In this document: one piece after another, positions 34,622 to 42,597 of the stretch
How positions within the stretch are numbered: position 1 is the first letter of the stretch
Layout: each line of letters opens with the position of its first letter
Origin: Streptococcus sp. CSL10205-OR2
Lineage (GTDB): Bacteria > Bacillota > Bacilli > Lactobacillales > Streptococcaceae
Direction of reading: 5' to 3'
Length of the DNA stretch: 64,000 nt
Assembly: GCF_025660655.1 (NCBI RefSeq)
Contig: NZ_JAOTIN010000006.1
Span: 1-64,000, forward strand
The notes under the pieces: model-generated
What the model was told of the DNA's origin: nothing
The model's input: only the letters and a program-made list of their open reading frames with translations
Database searches by the model: none
Translations under genes and position numbers: made by a program

Positions 34622-37162
34622 ATGATTATGAAAAAGAAAAAAATATTGTTTATTTTATGTTTATCTATAGGTTTAATTGCTACATCCACTGAAGTGTTTG
34701 CTGACACGGAAAATGGAATAACTCAAAATCAAATATCAGAGTTTGATAATTTGACGAATAGTCAAGATAAAAATTTCGTTGAAATTATTAAAAATGATGA
34801 ATCAAACGAAGATGATAATGTATTATCTGATCATCATGATTTGGAAGTTCCAAATAATTCTAATAATGTAGAAAACAATGATTTCAAGAATTTAGATAAA
34901 AATACTATTCAAGAGGATAATTTATTAAATGAAGAAGATGTTGATTTAGAAAATAATGAATTTTCAGAAGAAATTACTTCAGAAAAATTAATAGAAACTC
35001 CTCATCTAAAGAATTCATTTAGAAACTCTTCTGAGAATGCAAATAATTTATCTGTTACAGAAATTTCAGAAGGTTCAACAGCACTTCGTATTCAATACAA
35101 TCGAGAAATATCCAAAAACTCCACTATAATGTTTGCAGTTTGGTCTGACAAAAATGGTCAAGATGATTTAAAATGGTATAAAGCTGATAATGGAGGAGTT
35201 GCATACGTAAGCTATAGTAATCATAAAGCCTATGATCTTTATCATATTCATACATATGCTAATGAAAATGGGAAAATGCGAGGACTTAATGCAACAACTT
35301 TCAGTATAGAAGAGCCTAACATTAATTATCAAATAGATAAAATTTCTAAAAATGAATATAAAATTGTAATCAGTGATATTCCAAAAACAATAACAGAAAT
35401 TAAAGTACCAACTTGGTCTGATAAAGGTGGTCAAGATGATATAAAATGGTATGTGGCTAAAAAAATATCGCCTACAAAATATGAAACTATTGTAAATGTG
35501 AATAATCATAAGAATGATTTTGGGCAATATCATATCCATCTATATGGTTATAGTCAAATTACACAGTCTCTAATTCCTTTAATTGGAACAACAGGATTTA
35601 ATCATGAAAAAGAACCCGAAACTTATGCAAAAATAAATATTGAAGATTATAGTGAGAATAAAACCACATTCAATGTTACAATAGATAAATCAAATGCTAA
35701 TCAGGTAATAAATGGTATTAGAATAGCAGTTTGGTCAGAGACCAATGGTCAAGATGATTTGAAGTGGTACACATATAATAATACTTCAAATAATAAAGAT
35801 AAGTTCAAAATTGATGTTACTAATCATAGTAATAAAAGCGACTTTTTTATAGTTCACGTATATACTGATTATGCAAATGGTAAAACTATCGGAACAGATT
35901 TAGGAAAATATTATTTTAAAATAGAGGCTAAAAATGAATTGCAAACAGATTTAACTCAAAGTGGTATTTCTTTGAGATTTAAATCTAATATTATTCATGA
36001 TTTAAATAACATCTACTTTGCTGTATGGTCTGATGAAAAAGGTCAAGATGATATAAAATGGTATAATGCTAACAATATGGGAATTGCACTTGCTAAATAT
36101 ACTAATCATCGCAACTATGGTATATATAATATACATACATATTTAAAAAAATCAGGGAAAATGGAAGGGATTATGGCAAGTCAAATAAATATTCCTATTC
36201 CAACTGTTAATCATAATATTTCAAAAATTAGTGATACAGATTTTGAAATTATTGTAACAAATGTTCCCAAATACATTAATTCAATTGTCATTCCTGTATG
36301 GTCTGATAAAGATGGTCAAGATGATTTGAAATGGTATAGGACACAAAAAATTTCTAATGGAACTTATAAAGTTAATGTTAAACTGAAAAATCATAAATAC
36401 GTACTAGGGAAATATCAAGCACACATATATGCTGATGGACCTTTATCTGATGGAATTATTGGATTAACAAGTACAAACGGTTTTCAAGTAAACAGTATTT
36501 CAAATTACAAAGATCCTAAGATAGAAATTGTTAATTATACTCCTAATAGTCATAGTTTTAGCGTCAGAGTAACTGAAAACGATGATTCCAAATTCATTAA
36601 ATTGGTTAGAGTAGCAGTTTGGTCTAAGGGTAATCAAAGTAATATAAAATGGTATGAAACAAGTGTTAAACGAGGAAATGCTTTAAGTATTAATGGTGAT
36701 GTCACACAACATGGTAATATTACTGGTAAATATCATGTCCACGTTTATGTAACGTATATGGATAATGATGTTAAGTTTTCTCAATTACCTCAGATTAATT
36801 TAATTAAAAAAGCAACACCAAAAGTGACCCCCTCAAATAATACTTATCCAGTTGGACAATGTACATGGGGCGTTAAAGAATTAGCTCCTTGGGTAGGTAA
36901 TTATTGGGGCTATGCAAGGCAATGGGTTGAAAGCGCAAAAGCTGCAGGATTTTCAATTGGTACAGAACCAGTTATTGGAGCAGTTGCTGTTTTTCCTAAC
37001 GATGGTGGTGGGGATGGGCACGTTGCTTATGTAATAGCTGTTGAAAACTCAAAGAAAATTCAAGTAAAAGAAGCTAACTATGCTGGCAACCAATTAATTG
37101 CTAACTATCGAGGCTGGTTTAATCCAACAACACAAGCTGTTTATTACATATACCCATATTAA
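34622..37162 (+). CDS. Secreted GBS Bsp-like repeat protein with CHAP domain
   Basis: The product is 846 residues. A signal peptide (about 1-28, cut near VFA-DTE) and an acidic Asn/Asp-rich spacer (30-135) come first. Six GBS Bsp-like repeats follow, each with a VWSDKxGQDDLKWY core. The C-terminal CHAP domain (about 735-846) has the catalytic Cys in GQCTWG and His in GHVAYV, so it should cut peptidoglycan peptides. The first repeats are most like those of the broken amidase gene at 42598, while the last repeat resembles that of the CHAP protein at 40752. The gene therefore looks like a mosaic of the two. ATG 34622 is chosen over 34628 because AGGAGG lies 11 bases upstream. It stands between IS remnants, inside the polysaccharide locus. 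Confidence 0.88.
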   Translation: MIMKKKKILFILCLSIGLIATSTEVFADTENGITQNQISEFDNLTNSQDKNFVEIIKNDESNEDDNVLSDHHDLEVPNNSNNVENNDFKNLDKNTIQEDNLLNEEDVDLENNEFSEEITSEKLIETPHLKNSFRNSSENANNLSVTEISEGSTALRIQYNREISKNSTIMFAVWSDKNGQDDLKWYKADNGGVAYVSYSNHKAYDLYHIHTYANENGKMRGLNATTFSIEEPNINYQIDKISKNEYKIVISDIPKTITEIKVPTWSDKGGQDDIKWYVAKKISPTKYETIVNVNNHKNDFGQYHIHLYGYSQITQSLIPLIGTTGFNHEKEPETYAKINIEDYSENKTTFNVTIDKSNANQVINGIRIAVWSETNGQDDLKWYTYNNTSNNKDKFKIDVTNHSNKSDFFIVHVYTDYANGKTIGTDLGKYYFKIEAKNELQTDLTQSGISLRFKSNIIHDLNNIYFAVWSDEKGQDDIKWYNANNMGIALAKYTNHRNYGIYNIHTYLKKSGKMEGIMASQINIPIPTVNHNISKISDTDFEIIVTNVPKYINSIVIPVWSDKDGQDDLKWYRTQKISNGTYKVNVKLKNHKYVLGKYQAHIYADGPLSDGIIGLTSTNGFQVNSISNYKDPKIEIVNYTPNSHSFSVRVTENDDSKFIKLVRVAVWSKGNQSNIKWYETSVKRGNALSINGDVTQHGNITGKYHVHVYVTYMDNDVKFSQLPQINLIKKATPKVTPSNNTYPVGQCTWGVKELAPWVGNYWGYARQWVESAKAAGFSIGTEPVIGAVAVFPNDGGGDGHVAYVIAVENSKKIQVKEANYAGNQLIANYRGWFNPTTQAVYYIYPY

Positions 37163-37312
37163 TAACGAGCATATGAAATCAAATGTTTTTTGTCAAATGG
37201 GTAGTAGTTAACTAGTCATTAACATCCAGAGAGAATCAATTTAAAATACTCCCCTTATAGTGGACAGTGAAAAAAGCAAAGATTCACTAGAAATGATAAG
37301 GGGAGTTTTTGT
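37163..37312. mobile_element. Degenerate IS ends
   Basis: 37190-37242 reads GTAGTAGTTAACTAGTCATT...GAGAGAATCA, a diverged copy of the left end of the ISL3 element (32791-32830). An 11-bp inverted repeat ACTCCCCTTAT / ATAAGGGGAGT follows at 37248-37258 and 37296-37306. The Bsp/CHAP gene thus lies between an intact ISL3 element and a relic of one. Confidence 0.5.
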
Positions 37313-37462
37313 ATGTTCAAAAAATGGAGAATATCTTCAGAAAATAAAGTGGTAGTTGTACAGTTATATCTTATGTCTAAATAATCTGTCTATCAATCAA
37401 TTATCGAGAAAACAATATCAACACTTCAACAATTAAAAGATGAATATGGGGATACTAAATAA
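37313..37462 (+). pseudogene. IS3-family OrfA-like remnant
   Basis: Translated with one stop (TAA after 23 codons), the frame reads ISSENKVVVVQLYLMSK, stop, SVYQSIIEKTISTLQQ. The spacing SSxxK...VQLYL...SYxSI...STLQQW is that of the helix-turn-helix of IS3-family OrfA proteins. It is broken and has no OrfB. The region up to 37787 is non-coding and A+T-rich, with no other feature seen. Confidence 0.5.
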
Positions 37463-37787
37463 AGAGAAAAGTTGAACTTGAAGAAACAAGAATGGGTGTA
37501 CAATGATAAAGAGATAAAAGAGACTTCTGTATAGGCTTGTTAGAAAATGGAAGTGTTAATGCAAAAACATAGAAACTTATGCTTAATCATAACTAGGTTC
37601 TTTTGATAAGATAAGGTTATATTATTTATAAGAGTTTCCTTTAAGACAAATGTTGTGTTTTACCTAAATTTAATATAAATGGTATTTCTTATCTAATTCA
37701 TTTTAAAATTGGTTATATCCCTAAAATCTGTTTCTGAAATTAACTATTTTACATTGTGTAGAAAGGATGTTAGAATATAAATCATAG

Positions 37788-38018
37788 CTTAAAGACTACG
37801 ATTTTTTAATTTCTAAAAATCCTTTGGTTTTACCTCCTTTTGTAGACATCAATGTACTAAATAAAAAAGATAATTTGCGATTTAGTCCGGGTTCTATTAT
37901 TGACTTTACTTATTATGGTGGAATAAAAGGAGCAATAAAATATTTTGTAAGTGCAAACATTCAAATTTTAAAATATATTGTAAAAAAAATATTGAGTAAA
38001 TTCAAAGGTAACCCATGA
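37788..38018 (+). pseudogene. C-terminal fragment, probably of rgpF/gacG
   Basis: An open frame of 76 codons after a stop at 37785, with no start codon and no ribosome binding site. It encodes LVLPPFVDINVLNKKDNLRF and a basic C-terminus KYIVKKILSKFKGNP. It ends 46 bases before the GacH-like gene, exactly where rgpF/gacG lies in streptococcal rhamnose loci, and PPFVDINxL-type sequence fits the end of a large rhamnan glycosyltransferase. I read it as the 3' stump left when the earlier rgpC-rgpF genes were replaced. The rgpF identity rests on synteny and memory; the fragment nature is clear. Confidence 0.55.
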
Positions 38019-38064
38019 AAATTTTAGAATTTGAAATATTTAAGAATTTAAGGTGGATTTATTA

Positions 38065-40572
38065 ATGAAAATATTAACTTCTTATAATATTAATAATATA
38101 AAAAAAATATTTTTGAATAATATTATTAGTATTATAGTTCAAGTCCTATTTTTTGGAATCATTTTTCTAAAATTTTTGTTTATTAATTCTTCTCAATTTT
38201 CCTTTAATTTTACTTCAAAAATCATTATATTTTATAGTTTATTATTAATTTTAATTGGTTTTTTTGTTCACAAAGTCTTTAATTTAAAATTGTTGATATC
38301 AACCATTGTATCGTATTATTTATTTTTAATAAGCTCTTATTTTTTCAAAATGACCTTATTACTTAATGATGAGAATTTTGAGTGGGATAAGTATAATGAT
38401 TTTTATGAAACAAATTTCTTAGAGTCGTTATTTTTAATTGGATTAAGTATTTTGTTTTGTAAATTAATTTCAAAAATATATGAACAACTACAGAAAAAAG
38501 GTTTTTTCAATACAGTACATGATAGATATGAATTACTAAAGACAAATTTAAACTCTTCAAACATTAGATTTATATTCATTGGTCAAACACTAACGGCATT
38601 AATAATAACTGGTTCACAGTTTTTAGATCGTTTTTATTCTAATAATCTTTTGCCAATTGAATCTAGTTCTTCAATTTTTAGTAATAATTTAATCATTTAT
38701 TTTTTAATTTCATACATCTCTTACTCAGTATTAAGTATTATTTTGGTAATTGGTTTTTATAATTTAAAAAATAATAAATCAACCTTTTTTCTTTCTTTAA
38801 CAACAAGTATTATTCTTGCTACTGTTTTTAATTATTATATTCAATCTGGTATAACAGTTACTGGAATGTGGTATGACTATTATATTGTTTCTGGAGCAAC
38901 TATTTTTCAAATTTTTGTTTTAGCAGCTCTTTTCATGTTGTTCTATTCAATAGTTAATAGATTTTTACCTGCTACTTTAATTTCAATTATTTTCGGTTTC
39001 ATTATTTCATTTGCAAATGCTAAAAAATTTGAATTAAGAAATGAGCCATTACTATTGTCAGATTTGTCTTGGATTAGAGAATTTACTTTCTTTTTTGATT
39101 TTATTGATTGGAATATAGTTATAACTTTTATTATTGTTCTGCTAATTGTTATATTGTTGTTAATTGTTTATAGAAATAAAATTCTTTCTGGGCCAATTTT
39201 TCAATCTAAACTAACAAGGTTAATGTTAATTTCAAGCGTTTTAGCTTCTTTTATAAGTATTAAAATAATATTTGAAAATTCCGAGAATGGATTAATTAAT
39301 CCAAATATTCCTGTCCTTTCTTCTGTCTATAATGTTTATGATATTGATTGGCAAGGTTTGAATGCAAATTCTCGATTTCAGTCTCTTAGCTTTGTATGGT
39401 TTAAACAACTAACAACGAAAAGTATGGAAAAGCCAGATAATTATAGTAAAAAAACAATTGATTCTCTTTATGAAAAATATCAAAAAGTAGCAACTACTAT
39501 TAATGAATCTCGTACAGACAATATTAATGATCAAACAATAATCTATATTTTAAGTGAAAGTTTAGCAGATCCAAAACGTCTTGAACAAGTAAATGTTTCT
39601 CAAGAGTTGCTTCCCAATATTAAGTCAATTCAAAGTAAGACTACGAGTGGACTAATGCATGCAGATGGTTATGGTGGTGGAACTGCAAATATGGAATTTC
39701 AATCACTATCTGGCTTACCAAAATACAATCTTAATGGCACCATATCAATTTTATATACTGATGTTGTCCCTAAGATGAGCTATGTTCCTTTGATAAGTAA
39801 TTTTTTTGATGAAAATAACAGAATTGTAATCCATTTAGCAAATGCTAATAATTATTCTCGAAAAGCTATTTACCAAAAATTTAAATATGATAAATTTATT
39901 GCGACTGAAGGCACTAAAGATGAACCAAGTTTTATCGAAAATAGAAGTTCTAGTTATAGTGATAAATCCAGTTACCAAAACATTTTATCCGAATTAGATG
40001 AGTCAAAGAGTCAATTTTTTTCAGTTATGACTATGCAGAATCATTCACCTTGGTTTTCTGAAACCCCAGAAGATATTCAAGCTGAAGGTGATGATTTTAA
40101 TGATAAGGAAAATAATGATCTACTTAGTTATGCTAGACTATTAACTTATACTGATAAGGATACATTAGAATTTTTGGAAAAACTTAGAACTTTTAATAAG
40201 AAAATAACAGTTGTTTTTTATGGTGATCATTTACCAGGATTATATCCCCAAAGAATATTTGAAAATCAACCTGAAAATCAATATTTAACTGATTATTTTA
40301 TTTGGAGTAATTATGATGTCGAGAGAAAGCTTGATTATCCTCTGGTTAATTCTAGTGATTTTGGAGCAGAACTATTAGCACACACCAATTCAAAAGTTAG
40401 TCCCTATTATGCTTTGTTAACTGAAGTTTTAAATAATGCTAGTATTGATAAAAAAGATTTAAGCGAAGAACAAAAAATTATAGCAGATGATTTAAAATTG
40501 ATACAGTATGATTTAATGGAAGGTAACAATTATATCCTTGAACATCCAGATTTTTTTGAAATGACAAAGTAA
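38065..40572 (+). CDS. gacH: Glycerol phosphate transferase GacH/SccH (LTA synthase-like)
   Basis: This 835-residue protein has about 10-12 membrane segments in the first 430 residues. An extracellular sulfatase/LTA-synthase-type domain follows (about 490-780), with IYILSESLADP, GGGTANMEFQSLSG (nucleophile Thr), NHSPW and FYGDHLPGLY for metal binding. GacH in S. pyogenes and SccH in S. mutans add sn-glycerol 1-phosphate to the side-chain sugar of the rhamnose polysaccharide, which affects zinc and phospholipase A2 resistance. The GTG at 38053 is part of the ribosome binding site AGGTGG, so ATG 38065 is the start. It is cut off from the rest of the locus by IS elements and the Bsp/CHAP gene. 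No promoter of its own is clear. Confidence 0.85.
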   Translation: MKILTSYNINNIKKIFLNNIISIIVQVLFFGIIFLKFLFINSSQFSFNFTSKIIIFYSLLLILIGFFVHKVFNLKLLISTIVSYYLFLISSYFFKMTLLLNDENFEWDKYNDFYETNFLESLFLIGLSILFCKLISKIYEQLQKKGFFNTVHDRYELLKTNLNSSNIRFIFIGQTLTALIITGSQFLDRFYSNNLLPIESSSSIFSNNLIIYFLISYISYSVLSIILVIGFYNLKNNKSTFFLSLTTSIILATVFNYYIQSGITVTGMWYDYYIVSGATIFQIFVLAALFMLFYSIVNRFLPATLISIIFGFIISFANAKKFELRNEPLLLSDLSWIREFTFFFDFIDWNIVITFIIVLLIVILLLIVYRNKILSGPIFQSKLTRLMLISSVLASFISIKIIFENSENGLINPNIPVLSSVYNVYDIDWQGLNANSRFQSLSFVWFKQLTTKSMEKPDNYSKKTIDSLYEKYQKVATTINESRTDNINDQTIIYILSESLADPKRLEQVNVSQELLPNIKSIQSKTTSGLMHADGYGGGTANMEFQSLSGLPKYNLNGTISILYTDVVPKMSYVPLISNFFDENNRIVIHLANANNYSRKAIYQKFKYDKFIATEGTKDEPSFIENRSSSYSDKSSYQNILSELDESKSQFFSVMTMQNHSPWFSETPEDIQAEGDDFNDKENNDLLSYARLLTYTDKDTLEFLEKLRTFNKKITVVFYGDHLPGLYPQRIFENQPENQYLTDYFIWSNYDVERKLDYPLVNSSDFGAELLAHTNSKVSPYYALLTEVLNNASIDKKDLSEEQKIIADDLKLIQYDLMEGNNYILEHPDFFEMTK

Positions 40573-40606
40573 GATTTAATTCTATTTATAGAATTAAATC
40601 TTTTTT
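40571..40606 (+). terminator. Terminator of gacH
   Basis: GATTTAATTCTA / TAGAATTAAATC stem and a T run. It overlaps the gacH stop codon and marks the end of the polysaccharide locus. Confidence 0.75.
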
Positions 40607-40751
40607 ACTATGTTTAAGTGAAATAAATTTAAAATGTTCACTTTATTATTTGAAAGATTAGAGACTATTTTCGAATAAATAGTATGTAATCTATTTTGGA
40701 AAAATAATTTTTTTCAAAATTAGATTCTAAAAATTTTTTAAGGAGAATATA

Positions 40752-42473
40752 TTGAAAAAAATTCTGCACCGTTTACTTAGTTATACCATGTTATTTCTTA
40801 TTTCAATGTTAATCATTTATAGAGTAGAGGCAACTGATGTTGCTGAATCAGAGGTAACAATAAAAAATTTCAATCAATATGAAGGGACATTTGATGTTAT
40901 AGCAAATGAAGTTGAAAATAGTAAAACAATTTCTTATATTGACATCGCTGTCTGGTCAGAAAAAGATTGGCAAGATGATTTAAAATGGTATAGTACAGAC
41001 AAAGTATCTAACAATAGCATTCAATATCACTTTAATATTAAAGAACATGGAGGTAAAAGTGGAAATTATATTGTTCATGCATACATAACATATAATGATG
41101 GAAGTAAAAAAGGATTTGATTTAGGTAAGAAAAGCATAAAATTATCGAAACCAGAATTAACAACAACTGGAGAAGGTATTAAAATAAAATCTAAAATAGT
41201 TCCAGAAGAAGGAAGATTAGTAACAGCAGTTTGGTCTGAGGAAAATGGTCAGGATGATCTTAAATGGTATTATTCTAATTCAGATGGTATTGCTTTAGCG
41301 AAATATATGTATCATAAAAGTTATGGTAAATACAATATTCATACATACCTACAGAAACCAGGTGAGATGAAAGGTGTTTCAATACAAACTCTCCAAATTG
41401 AAAAACCAAATCTCAACTACCAAATCACTAAGGTAAAAGACACAGCTTATCAAGTGACGATAAATGATGTGCCTGAACATATGACCTCTATTCTTGTTCC
41501 GATTTGGTCTGACAATAATGGTCAAGATGATCTTAAATGGTATCAAGCGACAAAAATTGATGCAACCACTTATCAGGTTATGGTTCCTCTTAAGAATCAT
41601 CACTTTGATTTAGGACATTATAGTGTTCATCTCTATGGAAGAAGTGATCTAACAACTGGGCTAATGGGGCTACAAAGTACAGCTGGTTTTTCTGTGGATG
41701 CCATTACCAGTTATGATAGTCCTCAAATGGGGAGTTCTATGACTAATAGTAATCAATTTTCAGTGATAGTGAATGAAACTGAGCATTCAAAAGTCATTAA
41801 ACAGATAAGTGTTGCTGTATGGTCAGATGCCAATCAAGGGAATCTCAAATGGTATCAGAGTCAACAGTCAAATAATGGCTCGTTTTCAATTAACGCAGAT
41901 GTTAAAAATCATGCTAATAAAAGTGGTCTTTATCATGTCCATGTCTATATCACTTATAATGACGGTGAAACGAGAGGATATCCCTTATCTCAGGTCTCTT
42001 TATCGGCAAGGATTGAAACGAGTTATACTTACTTTTCACAATATTATATGCCATCAAATTATCAAAACCTTTTAACGTATAAAGCACCGACTTCAAGAAC
42101 AATATATGGAGGATATGACAATATCGGAACAAGCTATAGTCAAGGGCAGTGTACGTTTTACGTCTATAACCGGATTAGAGAAACACACGGAATTTCTGTT
42201 TATCGTTGGTTGGGTAATGGTCAAGATTGGGTGAATAGTTTGACTAGTCAAGGTTGGCATCGCAGCAATCAACCAAGTGTAGGAGCTGTTTTATCAGTTA
42301 AGGGAGGTCATGATTACACTTTACCACAGTATGGTCATGTTGCCTTTGTTGAACATGTTAATCCAGATGGCAGTTTTCTTATTAGTGAATTAAACTATAA
42401 TGAGGTTCAAACAAAGGTTCATTGGCGAGTATTGAAGCCACAATTTTACTATAGTTTTGCGAGCTATCAATAA
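40752..42473 (+). CDS. Secreted GBS Bsp-like repeat protein with CHAP domain (TTG start)
   Basis: The product is 573 residues, starting at TTG with AAGGAG 6 bases before it. A signal peptide (about 1-28) is followed by four Bsp-like repeats (cores IAVWSEKDWQDDLKWY, TAVWSEENGQDDLKWY, VPIWSDNNGQDDLKWY, VAVWSDANQGNLKWY) and a CHAP domain (about 455-573) with Cys in GQCTFYVYN and His in GHVAFVEH. It should hydrolyse peptidoglycan. Base composition changes within the gene: 16 of 60 G+C at 41281-41340 but 27 of 60 at 41641-41700. The change falls near 41350-41450 and suggests a recombination point between imported and resident sequence. Confidence 0.88.
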   Translation: MKKILHRLLSYTMLFLISMLIIYRVEATDVAESEVTIKNFNQYEGTFDVIANEVENSKTISYIDIAVWSEKDWQDDLKWYSTDKVSNNSIQYHFNIKEHGGKSGNYIVHAYITYNDGSKKGFDLGKKSIKLSKPELTTTGEGIKIKSKIVPEEGRLVTAVWSEENGQDDLKWYYSNSDGIALAKYMYHKSYGKYNIHTYLQKPGEMKGVSIQTLQIEKPNLNYQITKVKDTAYQVTINDVPEHMTSILVPIWSDNNGQDDLKWYQATKIDATTYQVMVPLKNHHFDLGHYSVHLYGRSDLTTGLMGLQSTAGFSVDAITSYDSPQMGSSMTNSNQFSVIVNETEHSKVIKQISVAVWSDANQGNLKWYQSQQSNNGSFSINADVKNHANKSGLYHVHVYITYNDGETRGYPLSQVSLSARIETSYTYFSQYYMPSNYQNLLTYKAPTSRTIYGGYDNIGTSYSQGQCTFYVYNRIRETHGISVYRWLGNGQDWVNSLTSQGWHRSNQPSVGAVLSVKGGHDYTLPQYGHVAFVEHVNPDGSFLISELNYNEVQTKVHWRVLKPQFYYSFASYQ

Positions 42474-42480
42474 CGACAAC

Positions 42481-42506
42481 AAAAAGTCTCTTTAAGAGGC
42501 TTTTTT
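42481..42506 (+). terminator. Intrinsic terminator
   Basis: AAAAAGTCTC pairs with GAGGCTTTTT with one T-G pair. A T run follows. Confidence 0.65.
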
Positions 42507-42560
42507 ATTTATTATTTAGTTAATATCATTGGCATTAATCTTTATGAACCGCCCTAAAAA

Positions 42561-42569
42561 TGCTAAAAT
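42561..42569 (+). promoter_or_regulatory. Extended -10 promoter candidate
   Basis: TGCTAAAAT, 29 bases before the start of the Bsp/amidase gene. Confidence 0.4.
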
Positions 42570-42597
42570 AAAGAAAAATTTGAAGATAAGAGGTCAA

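Noticed and set aside
35168-35539. 123-codon minus-strand frame in the Bsp/CHAP gene
   Set aside because: Arises from the repeated A+T-rich coding sequence; the same type of shadow appears in the paralogues.
38053-38064. GTG 38053 as the start of gacH
   Set aside because: The GTG is within the ribosome binding site AGGTGG for ATG 38065.
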